Of a stretch of DNA of 33,069 nucleotides, positions 8,890 through 17,641 are shown piece by piece. The translations under genes and the position numbers were made by a program. How positions within the stretch are numbered: the first letter of the stretch is position 1; each line of letters begins with the position of its first letter. The notes beneath the pieces are model-generated. The model saw only the letters and a list, made by a program, of their open reading frames with translations. It made no database searches and had not been told where the DNA came from. This DNA comes from a virus, in the IMG/VR virus record IMGVR_UViG_3300000116_000029, positions 12,805-45,873 of that record. The stretch is one strand, 5' to 3'.

Positions 8890-9537
8890 ATGGATTTTTT
8901 TGATAAATGGTATGATGAAGATTTTACCTACAATAAACATATAAAAAGATTAAGAAAGTTAGCAAGGATGGATAAACCATATTTGCCTTTTTTGTATCAA
9001 AGTAAAATACCATTTTTTCATATGAATCTTGATTATGATATGGACTCTGTAAAAAACGATATACTAGAACTATATCATACAGCTACTGAAGATCAAATAC
9101 AAACAAAAACATGTATTAGTGGAGAAAAAGGCTGGTATGCGATTAAGTTAAACAAGACATTACCGACAAATTTAGAAAAGTTTATAACAAAGTTTACTAA
9201 AAAAAATGAGAACCAAACATTTATAAGTGTTGTAAAAGCAAACGGAGGATTTATCGGCGCACATACAGATCATAAATTTTCTGGGCAAATGCCATTACAC
9301 AAACAGAGATTTGGTGTACAATTTCCTAAAGAATGTAAGTTAGTTACTGAAGCCGGGAGTACTAACTTGCAAGATTGTTGTACATTTTTTAATACACACA
9401 AAAAGCATGGTGTGTACAATAAGTCATCACTTGATAAAGTAGACTTTACATTTTGGTTTGATTACCACAGAAATAAGAGTATTCTTGAAGACAGTGCAAG
9501 ACAGTCTATTAAACAGATATTAGAAAACATAGGATAA
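8890..9537 (+). CDS. DSBH/2OG oxygenase-like protein (DSBH 2), uncertain N-terminus
   Basis: A 215-residue protein from ATG 8890. The metal-site candidates are H125-T-D127 (GAHTD) and H173 (KKHGV). The downstream strand is VDFTFWF with no Arg at the position that usually binds 2-oxoglutarate, so cosubstrate use is doubtful. The start is unsettled. GTG 8866 is in frame. A separate ATG at 8862 opens a 13-codon reading frame that stops at 8903, and loss of one T from the 7-T run at 8894-8900 would join it to this frame, giving a longer N-terminus. The gene stops 2 bases before the next start. Confidence 0.62.
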   Translation: MDFFDKWYDEDFTYNKHIKRLRKLARMDKPYLPFLYQSKIPFFHMNLDYDMDSVKNDILELYHTATEDQIQTKTCISGEKGWYAIKLNKTLPTNLEKFITKFTKKNENQTFISVVKANGGFIGAHTDHKFSGQMPLHKQRFGVQFPKECKLVTEAGSTNLQDCCTFFNTHKKHGVYNKSSLDKVDFTFWFDYHRNKSILEDSARQSIKQILENIG

Positions 9538-9539
9538 AA

Positions 9540-10664
9540 ATGGAACCAGTAGCAAGTTATTATAAATGGAATCCCACTGGAGCGTTTTCAGTTGATTGGT
9601 ACATAGGTAAGCGTTGTAATTTTGCATGTAGTTACTGTGTAGACTATCTACATGACTATACCAGCCCTCATGTTCCGTTAGAAAATATGAAACAGCTAGT
9701 AGATGTAATATACGAAAAAGAAGGTTCAAATGTACTATGGAGTTTAACAGGAGGCGAACCAACACTTAATCCAAAATTTTTAGATCTATGTGCTTATATT
9801 CGTGAAAAGGGCCGTAAGTATATTAGTGTTACTACTAATGGATCACGCACATTAAAATACCATAAAGACTTGTTTGATCTAGTAGACGGAATTACACAAA
9901 GTTTTCACTTTGAATTTATGGAGCATCGTATTGATGAATATATTGAAAAATTTATTGAACTTGAAAAATATAGACAAGAATTAAATGCAAAGCGCGAGAA
10001 GGGCGAACCTAAAAAAACACTTATACTTAGATTTATGGTCGAAACAGGTCAATTAGAAAATGTAGAACGTATGGATCGAGCCTACAGAGAAGCAGGTATA
10101 ACCAATATAGAACATAGATATATTCGTCCTCCGGGCAAAGACAAAGGTAAAGGTATGCAACCAGAAGAAAAATACAACTTTAAAGATAAAAAAGATCCTA
10201 ATCAAATTACTGACAAAGCAAAAGTAGAAAAAATAGAAACTAAAGAAGCAAGCTATTACGGTCATAACGAACAGGGTGCTATTAAAGAAATATATCGTAG
10301 TACAGCAGACCCTGACAAACGTAAATTAAAGTTTTGGTTTCAAGATAGTCAAGGCGAATACCACGAAGAAGACTATCACTACAACGAACTAAATTATGAC
10401 AAGAAAAATAACTACGAAGGATGGCTGTGTTGGGCAGGTCTTAAACATCTTAAAGTAACACCTCCCGGAGACATATACATCGGTAGTTGTCATGTCGGTG
10501 GCAAGCGTGGAAACATATACGATAAAGATAGTATTGATTTGCCTACCGAACCCATTCGTTGTAGTAAATGGCGATGTACAGATAATACTGATTTAAAAGT
10601 ACCTAAGATCAAAGATTGGCATCACTATCATTTAGTTAAAGATATGATAGAATGGAAGTCTTGA
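9540..10664 (+). CDS. Radical SAM protein with SPASM-like C-terminus (SPASM pair, copy 1)
   Basis: A 374-residue protein. The radical SAM motif is C26/C30/C33 (RCNFACSYC), with LTGGEPT at 69-75. The C-terminal auxiliary cysteines are C297, C317, C341 and C346, in a GWLCWAG...GSCHVGG...CSKWRC arrangement. Its N-terminus, GWxC segment and C-terminal Cys pair align with the next gene, so the two are paralogues. A basic linker (about 200-235) is rich in Lys/Glu. ATG 9540 has AGGA 5-6 bases upstream. The 3' end contains the -35 element of a sigma70-like promoter for the next gene. Confidence 0.85.
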   Translation: MEPVASYYKWNPTGAFSVDWYIGKRCNFACSYCVDYLHDYTSPHVPLENMKQLVDVIYEKEGSNVLWSLTGGEPTLNPKFLDLCAYIREKGRKYISVTTNGSRTLKYHKDLFDLVDGITQSFHFEFMEHRIDEYIEKFIELEKYRQELNAKREKGEPKKTLILRFMVETGQLENVERMDRAYREAGITNIEHRYIRPPGKDKGKGMQPEEKYNFKDKKDPNQITDKAKVEKIETKEASYYGHNEQGAIKEIYRSTADPDKRKLKFWFQDSQGEYHEEDYHYNELNYDKKNNYEGWLCWAGLKHLKVTPPGDIYIGSCHVGGKRGNIYDKDSIDLPTEPIRCSKWRCTDNTDLKVPKIKDWHHYHLVKDMIEWKS

Positions 10665-10689
10665 CATTATTGACAAAAGGTGTTATAAT
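10661..10689 (+). promoter_or_regulatory. Consensus sigma70 promoter (TTGACA, 17 bp, TATAAT) inside the cassette
   Basis: TTGACA at 10661-10666 and TATAAT at 10684-10689 match the bacterial housekeeping consensus exactly with the ideal 17-bp spacer. The -35 box overlaps the last codons of the 9540 gene. The expected transcription start (about 10696) coincides with the ATG at 10695, so the message would be leaderless or translation would start further in. Such a perfect site in AT-rich coding DNA is unlikely by chance and suggests early expression from the host RNA polymerase. Confidence 0.8.
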
Positions 10690-10694
10690 TAAAC

Positions 10695-11816
10695 ATGAAT
10701 GAAGACTTGAAATGGAGTAACTATGACTTTACAAAGATCCCGTTTGACGACATTACTAGCGTGGGACAAAGGACACTCATATATAGAGACATGTTTACTG
10801 TCAGTTGGTTGCTTGGAAGATTCTGTAACTACAAGTGTAGTTACTGTTGGCCCTACGCAAGAAGCGACCGCAAAGATCATAGACCTACAGAGTTATGTCT
10901 CAAAACAATCGACGAAATAAAGAGGCAAGCTAGGGAAAATAATTTTAATAGTTTTCACTTTAGTCTTAGCGGGGGAGAGCCTACATTCCACCCAGGATAT
11001 TTAGATATACTAAAACATCTAGCCGATGATGTAGATAACACTAACTACACTAGCGTACATATGACATCAAACTGTAGTCGTAATATGGCTTGGTTTGAAA
11101 AGTATGTTGAAGCAGTAAAGCCATTTCATAGAGCAAGTATTACAGCAAGTCTGCACACAGAACATGTAAACAGTAAAGAGAAGATGCAAGACTTTGCAGA
11201 CAAGTTGATCTTCTGTCAGGAGCATGATGTACAAGTTACAATTAATCAAGTTATGGTACCAGAATGGTTTGAACGTGATTGGGAGAATGCTTTGTTCTTT
11301 CACGAACAAGGAATCAACGTTACCCTTAAACCGCAATCCGATCCTACTGCGAGCCGGGTGGTTGAAGGCTACAAAGAACAAGATCTCAAACGTTTATGGA
11401 ACGGCATGCCACAACGAGCATACACAGAAAGCAAAAGAGTATGGGCAGAGCGGCCGAAGTCAAACTTCCAAATACCTCAAGGAGTAGAAGGTAAACTAGA
11501 TACAAGTATACCTTGGCATATGCAAGTAGAGCTAGAAGACTCTAAAGGTAAAAAGTGGTATATGGACCAAGCAGAACGCTTTAATGCCTTTAATTTCAAT
11601 AATTTCGAAGGATGGGCATGCAATGCCGGTTACAGCGGAATAATAATACGGGAGCCTGACGGTTCGATAAAAAGAAGCTATTCGTGTCATGATGCACCCC
11701 TTGGTAACATCGAAACAGGCTTTACGTTGTTTAAGACGCCTAAGCCTTGTATTACTAAGAGTTGTGTAAGTAGTGCTGATTCAAAAATACCAAAGAGGAA
11801 AATTAATGGACTTTAA
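10695..11816 (+). CDS. Radical SAM protein with SPASM-like C-terminus (SPASM pair, copy 2)
   Basis: A 373-residue paralogue of the 9540 product. The radical SAM motif is C44/C48/C51 (FCNYKCSYC), with SGGEPT at 92-97. C-terminal cluster cysteines are C309, C331, C352 and C357 (GWACNAG, SYSCHD, PCITKSC). It has about 16 extra N-terminal residues relative to copy 1. ATG 10695 lies at the predicted transcription start of a perfect sigma70 promoter. If leaderless translation does not occur, an internal ATG at residue 33 would still keep the core. Overlaps the nitroreductase gene by 11 bases. Confidence 0.84.
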   Translation: MNEDLKWSNYDFTKIPFDDITSVGQRTLIYRDMFTVSWLLGRFCNYKCSYCWPYARSDRKDHRPTELCLKTIDEIKRQARENNFNSFHFSLSGGEPTFHPGYLDILKHLADDVDNTNYTSVHMTSNCSRNMAWFEKYVEAVKPFHRASITASLHTEHVNSKEKMQDFADKLIFCQEHDVQVTINQVMVPEWFERDWENALFFHEQGINVTLKPQSDPTASRVVEGYKEQDLKRLWNGMPQRAYTESKRVWAERPKSNFQIPQGVEGKLDTSIPWHMQVELEDSKGKKWYMDQAERFNAFNFNNFEGWACNAGYSGIIIREPDGSIKRSYSCHDAPLGNIETGFTLFKTPKPCITKSCVSSADSKIPKRKINGL

Positions 11817-12450
11817 AGAAGTTATACAGTCAAGGACAAATACTTATACTTGGGATTACACTAAGAAAGTTGACATACAAATAATAAAAGATGTTCTGTA
11901 TGATAATTATATGCAAGCACCAACTAAAAATTTAAAATATCCCTTTACTATTATATGTATAAAAAATGATGACCCTGATCGTAGAAAAGAAATTATGACA
12001 ATTTGTCATCGTAATGACGAGTCAACAGCTGAAACTGATCGAGGAAATCCGCAAGTTCTAGCACCTTATCTAATTGGATTTTGTCAAAGAGATGTAAAAG
12101 AAGCCGAAGTACAATATCAATTTTACAATAGAACACCTTCTTCTGTAGAAAGATATGATCATTTAGAATTTGGAGTTCAAGCAGCATATATAATGTTAGG
12201 ATTACAAAATAGAGGATTAAGTACTGGCATTACACAAAATTGTAGTCATAATCCTGAGAGATGTGCTGAATTGTTTGGCGCAGATCAACCAATACGCCTT
12301 ATATTAGGAGTAGGGTATGCCAGTAACGAACTTGAATATTTAGATCCAAGAACAGGTTCTATGAAACGAGTGCCTTACGATAGAAAAAATATAGACAAGG
12401 TTTATAATAGACCTAAGTTTGAAACTGTATATAAATTTGAGGAGAGATAG
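11806..12450 (+). CDS. Nitroreductase-family flavoprotein
   Basis: A 214-residue protein resembling the FMN-dependent nitroreductase fold. An N-terminal VIQSRTNTYTW segment fits the phosphate-binding Arg region, a central EFGVQAAYIMLGLQNRGL helix fits the dimer/FMN helix, and GVGYA follows the last core strand. Family members reduce nitro groups, quinones, flavins or dehydrogenate ring systems with NAD(P)H; the role here is unknown. A flavin reductase supplying electrons to the iron enzymes, or a tailoring dehydrogenase, are both possible (inference). ATG 11806 is chosen over an earlier start at 11773 because AGAGGA sits directly upstream. The stop TAG abuts the next ATG. Confidence 0.72.
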   Translation: MDFKEVIQSRTNTYTWDYTKKVDIQIIKDVLYDNYMQAPTKNLKYPFTIICIKNDDPDRRKEIMTICHRNDESTAETDRGNPQVLAPYLIGFCQRDVKEAEVQYQFYNRTPSSVERYDHLEFGVQAAYIMLGLQNRGLSTGITQNCSHNPERCAELFGADQPIRLILGVGYASNELEYLDPRTGSMKRVPYDRKNIDKVYNRPKFETVYKFEER

Positions 12451-13209
12451 ATGGATTTAAAAAAATATGATAAAGACGGTAATCTTTTAAATCTTACAAA
12501 AGCATACGATAGAAACGACAAAGCCACTGGTAGTAATTACTATGATTGGTATAAAAACGATGTAACTCGATATGATCCAACAGCAGAAGACATTAAATGT
12601 GAATTACAATTACAGTTGTTAGGGGACTTTGAAGCATTGGCTTTACGTCCTAGTGTACAGAAGTTTAAACAAGAAGTAAAAACTGCTGAATTTGTTCCTT
12701 ACTTACGTAGGGAAGGTGTAAGTAATGATAGAGAAGGTATATTATTAGTAGGATTAGAAGGTGATAAACCTACAGATAGTTTAAGTAGACCTGAAGCAAT
12801 GAAAAGATCTGGACGCATATTAAAAGAAACAGATTTTAACACACCTACATCGGCATATGCACATTTTGAAAGTTTACATCCAATTCTAGACTATTGGACC
12901 GGATTAGGGCGCACAATGATTGTAAAAACAAATAAAGGTGGTTGGTTTCCTCCTCATAGAGATACTCCGATGCTTACTCGTGATTCGTTTAGGATAATTT
13001 GTTTTTTAGGAAACTCCGACACAAATAGTTACGAGTGGTGGTTAGGAGATTATCGTAGAACAATTATACCAAATACAACTTATTACGTTGACACAACAAA
13101 AGTGCATAGAACACACAGCTGGAAAGATGATAGTTATCATTTAATTCTTAATGTTCCTAAGACTTGGGAAAATGTTATTAAACTTACAAGTATATTAGAG
13201 AATCCGTAG
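12451..13209 (+). CDS. Aspartyl/asparaginyl beta-hydroxylase-like DSBH protein (DSBH 3)
   Basis: A 252-residue protein. FPPHRDTP gives H169-x-D171, R181 lies in the next strand (SFRIICF), and distal His candidates are H219 and H222 (VHRTH). The Arg between the HxD motif and the distal His is the arrangement of aspartyl/asparaginyl beta-hydroxylase-like enzymes. The 22749 product is a clear paralogue (shared DFNxPT segment, FPPHxD, WxLGD, and IxNV at the end). ATG 12451 directly follows the nitroreductase stop; AGGAG 7 bases upstream is a strong ribosome binding site. Substrate unknown. Confidence 0.72.
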   Translation: MDLKKYDKDGNLLNLTKAYDRNDKATGSNYYDWYKNDVTRYDPTAEDIKCELQLQLLGDFEALALRPSVQKFKQEVKTAEFVPYLRREGVSNDREGILLVGLEGDKPTDSLSRPEAMKRSGRILKETDFNTPTSAYAHFESLHPILDYWTGLGRTMIVKTNKGGWFPPHRDTPMLTRDSFRIICFLGNSDTNSYEWWLGDYRRTIIPNTTYYVDTTKVHRTHSWKDDSYHLILNVPKTWENVIKLTSILENP

Positions 13210-13908
13210 ATGTTAGATACGCATGAAATAAATCGTTTTGAAAAAAACAATTCTGACCCTAAGCAGATTTTAGACTTTATAACTAAAGATGAGAATAATT
13301 CTTTGATAGAATATTTCAACACGCAGGAAAAAATACATAAAAATACAGGACCTATTGTTGCAAACATTGATACTAATAATGATGTGTTTGATAATATTTT
13401 TACAAGGTTAAAGGCAGTATTAGGTGAAGTAACAGTTATGTCAGCTATAGTATTTGAAACACCCTGGGCACATGTTATACACAATGATGTAGATAACAAT
13501 TATAAGACACCGTACAAAGCAATAACAATTCCTTTAAAACTTTGGGGAGATATTAAGGATGAAGATATAAAGTTAATGATGTTTGATCAGTATTATTATC
13601 ATGCCGGTAAAAAATTTATGAATGGCGGAACACAAACAAAAAACTTTTATAAACACGGGCCTCTATTAGAATATACTGATGTAAGTTATACAAATGATAA
13701 AGGTATAGCAAAAGAAGTAAAAGAAAAATATTTAACACATCTACAACCTAATTGGTTAGAAGGACTTTCGATACATAGTTATTTTCCATGGAAAATAAAC
13801 AGTGCAATTATTTTTGATGTAGCTAGACTACATAGCAGTAGTGACTTTAATGCATTAGGTGTAGAAAGAAAAATGGCAATGAGTATATTTACAGCGAGAG
13901 AACAATGA
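13210..13908 (+). CDS. DSBH/2OG oxygenase-like protein (DSBH 4)
   Basis: A 232-residue protein. H91-N-D93 (IHNDV) precedes PYKAITIPL, a typical second strand, and RLHSSSDF with H208 gives the distal ligand. A basic residue follows at 220-221 (ERKMAMSIF). This His-Asp...His-Ser-Ser layout fits a Fe(II) oxygenase DSBH core, with a long insertion between the halves (about 115-190). ATG 13210 follows the previous stop without a gap, and the stop overlaps the next ATG by 4 bases. Assignment is by motif pattern and neighbours, not by a recognised named enzyme. Confidence 0.62.
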   Translation: MLDTHEINRFEKNNSDPKQILDFITKDENNSLIEYFNTQEKIHKNTGPIVANIDTNNDVFDNIFTRLKAVLGEVTVMSAIVFETPWAHVIHNDVDNNYKTPYKAITIPLKLWGDIKDEDIKLMMFDQYYYHAGKKFMNGGTQTKNFYKHGPLLEYTDVSYTNDKGIAKEVKEKYLTHLQPNWLEGLSIHSYFPWKINSAIIFDVARLHSSSDFNALGVERKMAMSIFTAREQ

Positions 13909-14729
13909 AATTATTATGTGATGGATGGTGCGCCGATTACGATATCAAACTAAAAGGCATGCCCAAAGATGAACTACAAGAAGTTTTTAAAGACATATAC
14001 AAATATCTTGTTCTAAATTTTCACGATCAAGATTTAGACGAAGTAGAACTATTGCGTATTAGTGAAGTAGTAGGTAGTGTGCAGAAGCAAGATCCTAAAG
14101 ATGCCCAAAGAGATCACGGCGGTAGCGGTGATGTGTGGGCAGGTGAAGGTATACTTAGAGTAGGTGGAGATGATATAACAGGCAAGCCAAGCCTCTTTAG
14201 TCACAAGCATGATTTAGATTGGCACGCTAACCAACCTAGCAATCCTAATAGAAAAAAACTAATATGGTTGTATGCACTTACAGGTACAGTAGGCAGTCGT
14301 ACAAGTTGGTTAAACAACGCATGGGCATACGATGATTTGCCAGGAGATGTAAAAGTACAAGTAGAAGATCTAAATGTTATCTGTGGGTATAAAGCAGGTC
14401 GCTATAGCGATACCCCATTATTTAAAGATCATTTAGATACAGAAAATCCTGTAAAACTTATACAGAATTTTGGAGAACACAAAGGAATCTTTTTTCCTTT
14501 TTATCAAATATTTGAAGTAGTTGGTTATAGTGAAAAAGAAAGCCAAGAGCTTATTGAATTTTTACAAAATCATATCTTAAATGAAAAGTATATGTATCAT
14601 CATGAATGGAAAAATGGTGATTTAAACATAGCAGAACAAGTAGTAACTATACACAAGCGTTGGCATTTTGAACAAATGGGTAAGCGTATACTTTGGAGAG
14701 TAGCAAGTGGACATGAAAATTTGCAATGA
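13905..14729 (+). CDS. TauD/TfdA-like dioxygenase with an Asn in place of the ligand Asp (DSBH 5)
   Basis: A 274-residue protein with a TauD-type layout: LDWHANQPS at 104-112 (family: W-H-x-D), LIWLYAL strand, a GSRTSWLNNA segment (family: GGxTxF), a C-terminal TIHKRWHFE with H250, and RILWRV with R261/R265 for the 2OG carboxylate. The first motif is H107-A-N109: the usual metal-binding Asp/Glu is Asn. TauD relatives decarboxylate 2OG to oxidise small substrates. The substitution could weaken metal binding, leave a site for another ligand, or mark a non-catalytic homologue. ATG 13905 overlaps the previous stop by 4 bases. Confidence 0.75.
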   Translation: MKLLCDGWCADYDIKLKGMPKDELQEVFKDIYKYLVLNFHDQDLDEVELLRISEVVGSVQKQDPKDAQRDHGGSGDVWAGEGILRVGGDDITGKPSLFSHKHDLDWHANQPSNPNRKKLIWLYALTGTVGSRTSWLNNAWAYDDLPGDVKVQVEDLNVICGYKAGRYSDTPLFKDHLDTENPVKLIQNFGEHKGIFFPFYQIFEVVGYSEKESQELIEFLQNHILNEKYMYHHEWKNGDLNIAEQVVTIHKRWHFEQMGKRILWRVASGHENLQ

Positions 14730-15468
14730 TATAATAGCTCTTAGTACTGCGGTACGAACAAACGTACTTGCAGATGTAAACCACGCTGTATCGGGCTTAA
14801 AATGCGATTTAGACGGTATATATCCGTACTCTACAAGCATAGTTGATTGGCTTAAACCGGTTGTAGATCTATCTAATTTCCATGTATATCCTATGAATGG
14901 TATTACACAAGGGCTAGATTGGTGGTACGATAAAGAGCGTAGAGCTGTAACAATGGAACGTGGTGACTATCAATGGATACATCCAAAAGAAGGTGTAAAG
15001 CGTATTCATTATGTAAGTGTACCTAGTGCTATAGATGGTAATTTTATAGACATACCTAGCGACACACCTACAGCAGTTGATCTTGCTTATGTAGGAAGTA
15101 CACAAATACAAAAAATTAATTTACCTAAAAATGTAGAATATGTGTTTTATAGTTTAAGTAAACCTTTTGGTGTACGTAATGTTCGCACAGGTTGGATATT
15201 TACACGTGAGGTAGATGAACGGTTAAATGCAATTACTAATAGTGCTAAGTACTATAACTATTATGCGAATAGTGTTGCAGAAACAATTATTAATAAATTT
15301 GACATAGATTATGTTTGGCGTACTCTAAGTAGCAAACAAAAAGACGTTTGTGAAGAATATGGATTTACACCAAGCGACAGTGTTTGGCTCGCAACTACAG
15401 ACAATCCTGCATACGACAAATTTAAAAGAGGAGATGTAAATAGGCTATGCCTCGCACCGTGTTACTAG
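14713..15468 (+). CDS. Short fold-type I PLP aminotransferase-like protein
   Basis: A 251-residue protein. PMNGITQGLDWW (60-71) fits the substrate/phosphate helix start, DLAY (123-126) has the Asp that pairs with the PLP ring nitrogen, and SLSKPFG with K150 followed by R158-T-G-W is the class I/II Schiff-base lysine motif. Family members transfer amino groups or run related PLP chemistry. At 251 residues it is well short of the usual 350-400, so both terminal small-domain parts are reduced. ATG 14713 is chosen over GTG 14707, two codons earlier. It overlaps its neighbours by 17 and 22 bases. It may supply an amine for the neighbouring radical SAM/DSBH chemistry (inference). Confidence 0.74.
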   Translation: MKICNDIIALSTAVRTNVLADVNHAVSGLKCDLDGIYPYSTSIVDWLKPVVDLSNFHVYPMNGITQGLDWWYDKERRAVTMERGDYQWIHPKEGVKRIHYVSVPSAIDGNFIDIPSDTPTAVDLAYVGSTQIQKINLPKNVEYVFYSLSKPFGVRNVRTGWIFTREVDERLNAITNSAKYYNYYANSVAETIINKFDIDYVWRTLSSKQKDVCEEYGFTPSDSVWLATTDNPAYDKFKRGDVNRLCLAPCY

Positions 15469-16979
15469 GAACCATTTCAAGTGTGTATCACGATTGGGTG
15501 CCCTACCCTGTAGGATGCCTGATCTCTCACTGTATGAAAAATCCTATTATAGCAAAAGATACTACATTCCTAGAACCTTTGTATAAAAACAAATGGGATA
15601 ATAATGACACACATGCAAAACTTAAACAAGCAGACATTCTTGGACTTACTTGTTATGTATGGAATCAAAATGCAAATGACGAAATTGCACAGTTATTTAA
15701 AAAGTATAATCCTAAAGGTATAGTTGTATACGGCGGACCAAATGTTCCCGAACAAAATTTAGAAGATTTCAAACGTAACTTTGTAGATCATTACATGACA
15801 GGACCAGGAGAGCTACAATGGGAAAAGTTTTTAGATCCTAACAGCGATAGCGAATATGCTATTCCAACTCCTTACACAGATGGAATTTTTGATGACTTGT
15901 TAACTCGCGAAGATGATATTGCTGTAGCATTTGAAACCAACAGAGGGTGCCCTTACCATTGTGCGTTTTGTGATTGGGGAGGAGTTAGTCGTAGTAAAAT
16001 AACAAAGTTAAAAGATACCGCAGTAAAAGAAACTATTGAACATGTATTAAACTTTGATAATGTGAAGCGTTTAGAAATACTAGACGCTAACTATGGTATA
16101 TTTCCTAGAGATGTAGACTTTGTACAACATATTGTTGATAACAAAAAACGTGATGATATGATGCTTACTTTTGCAGGATTTGCAAAAAATGGATCACCTT
16201 ACTTACCTGAGATTATGAATCTTACAATGGACAATTTTAACGATAAGATGCGTAATGTAAAAATTAGTTTACAAACGTTATCCCCAGATGTATTAGATAC
16301 TATACAGCGTAAAAACATTAGTACAGATAAATTGTTACGTATTATGGATCAGCTAAGAGATATCAAAGTAAACAGTGAATTAATCATAGGACTGCCAGGC
16401 GAAACAGCAAACAGTTGGGCAGATACATTATTCAAACACCCGGAACTAGGTATTGATTTTGCAAGGAGTTATCCTTTGTATGTGTTACCCAATACACCTA
16501 TGGCAACAAATGAATATAAAGAAGAACACGGAATAAAAACCAAAAAGGTTATACTACCAAATAAAGAACAGTTTGAAATGATATACGAGTGTAACAGTTA
16601 CGACAAAGAAGAAATTGGTAACATTTATCTTACTTGGTGGTATTTTAATACTTTTTATAATTTTGGTATCGACAAAACAATTACTAAACAAACAATGAAA
16701 GAGTTTTTTGCAAATCTTAATAATATGCCGTTGGTAAGTTGTTGTGTAGAAGAAGTAAAATTAGCATTAGGTAGGATATTTAAACCTGGACCAGAGCTAT
16801 TATTAGAAGGATACGACCTAAATTATTTGCACAAGAATCTAGGTCGAGGAAAAGAACTAATTTATTTTAAGGATAATATTGAACAAGTAAGAGATGAATT
16901 AAATATGCCTAAGTTAACTATTGAAAATGCTCATACTGAATTAATGAGTCCTTTTGCACACATAAAGGAAAGTAAATGA
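15447..16979 (+). CDS. B12-binding-type radical SAM protein
   Basis: A 510-residue protein. The N-terminus (about 1-130) reads as a cobalamin-binding Rossmann domain: VPYPVGCLISH near 18-28, ADILGLTCYVW, and VVYGGPNVPE at 93-102. The radical SAM motif is C168/C172/C175 in CPYHCAFCDWGG, with IGLPGE in the barrel. Cobalamin-dependent radical SAM enzymes typically methylate unactivated carbons or phosphorus, or rearrange rings. The DxHxxG His that ligates cobalt in some B12 proteins is not evident, as is common in this class. It is the largest gene of the cassette and the only B12-type one. The next gene's ATG overlaps its stop by 4 bases. Confidence 0.86.
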   Translation: MPRTVLLGTISSVYHDWVPYPVGCLISHCMKNPIIAKDTTFLEPLYKNKWDNNDTHAKLKQADILGLTCYVWNQNANDEIAQLFKKYNPKGIVVYGGPNVPEQNLEDFKRNFVDHYMTGPGELQWEKFLDPNSDSEYAIPTPYTDGIFDDLLTREDDIAVAFETNRGCPYHCAFCDWGGVSRSKITKLKDTAVKETIEHVLNFDNVKRLEILDANYGIFPRDVDFVQHIVDNKKRDDMMLTFAGFAKNGSPYLPEIMNLTMDNFNDKMRNVKISLQTLSPDVLDTIQRKNISTDKLLRIMDQLRDIKVNSELIIGLPGETANSWADTLFKHPELGIDFARSYPLYVLPNTPMATNEYKEEHGIKTKKVILPNKEQFEMIYECNSYDKEEIGNIYLTWWYFNTFYNFGIDKTITKQTMKEFFANLNNMPLVSCCVEEVKLALGRIFKPGPELLLEGYDLNYLHKNLGRGKELIYFKDNIEQVRDELNMPKLTIENAHTELMSPFAHIKESK

Positions 16980-17641
16980 AAGACGTAATTTTTACACCAT
17001 TAGCAATACCCCCTATTCCTAATAAACAAAAAATACTAGATAGATTCAATGCACCTGATTTTTATATCTGGTGGGACGAAGAAACACTGTTAGGCGAAAA
17101 AGAAAATAACAATCCGTTAGGTAATCCGCAACAGTGGACAGATAAAGCAAAAGAAAATTATCCCGAGCTTATAGAGTGGATTGAAACTTATATTCCTTGT
17201 GATGATTTTTACTATATTCGTATTGCAAGAGCTAAACATTCAATACCTCCACACATAGACGGTAATGCTATTGAACCAACACACAAACACCATCTTGCTA
17301 TTATGCCTGAAACATTGGAATATAATATGGCGCATGAACCTATTGGTTATCGTTTTGTTGTTGCAGGTAGTAAGGATAAAATGTATATGTGTAAAGACTA
17401 CGATTATACAAAGGACATGTCTTGGCAAGAAAAGCATAGGTGTATTGTGCCTGAAGAAACAGATGCGTTCTTAATACGCAACCAAGACCAAGCACACGGT
17501 GTTGAAGAAGATACTGAAGATAGACTAATAGGATTTATACTTGGTAAAGTTAATGCCAAGAAGCATTGGGACCTAATAGAAAAAAGTGTAAGTAAGTATA
17601 ACGATAAAGTAATAAGGAAACAAGATGTATTCAATGCATGA
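16976..17641 (+). CDS. 2OG/Fe(II) oxygenase-like DSBH protein (DSBH 6)
   Basis: A 221-residue protein with the full metal and cosubstrate pattern: H93-I-D95 (IPPHID), H174 (DQAHGV) and R183 (EDRLIGFIL). THKHHLAIM after the first motif is a plausible second core strand. Family role: Fe(II)/2OG-dependent oxidation. ATG 16976 overlaps the B12 radical SAM stop by 4 bases, with AAGGA 7 bases upstream, so the two are likely translationally coupled and may act in sequence. Overlaps the methyltransferase-like gene by 17 bases. Confidence 0.7.
   Translation: MKDVIFTPLAIPPIPNKQKILDRFNAPDFYIWWDEETLLGEKENNNPLGNPQQWTDKAKENYPELIEWIETYIPCDDFYYIRIARAKHSIPPHIDGNAIEPTHKHHLAIMPETLEYNMAHEPIGYRFVVAGSKDKMYMCKDYDYTKDMSWQEKHRCIVPEETDAFLIRNQDQAHGVEEDTEDRLIGFILGKVNAKKHWDLIEKSVSKYNDKVIRKQDVFNA

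Noticed and set aside
10670-10689. Second TTGACA at 10670-10675 paired with the same TATAAT
   Set aside because: The spacer would be only 8 bp; the TTGACA at 10661 with 17 bp is the functional candidate.
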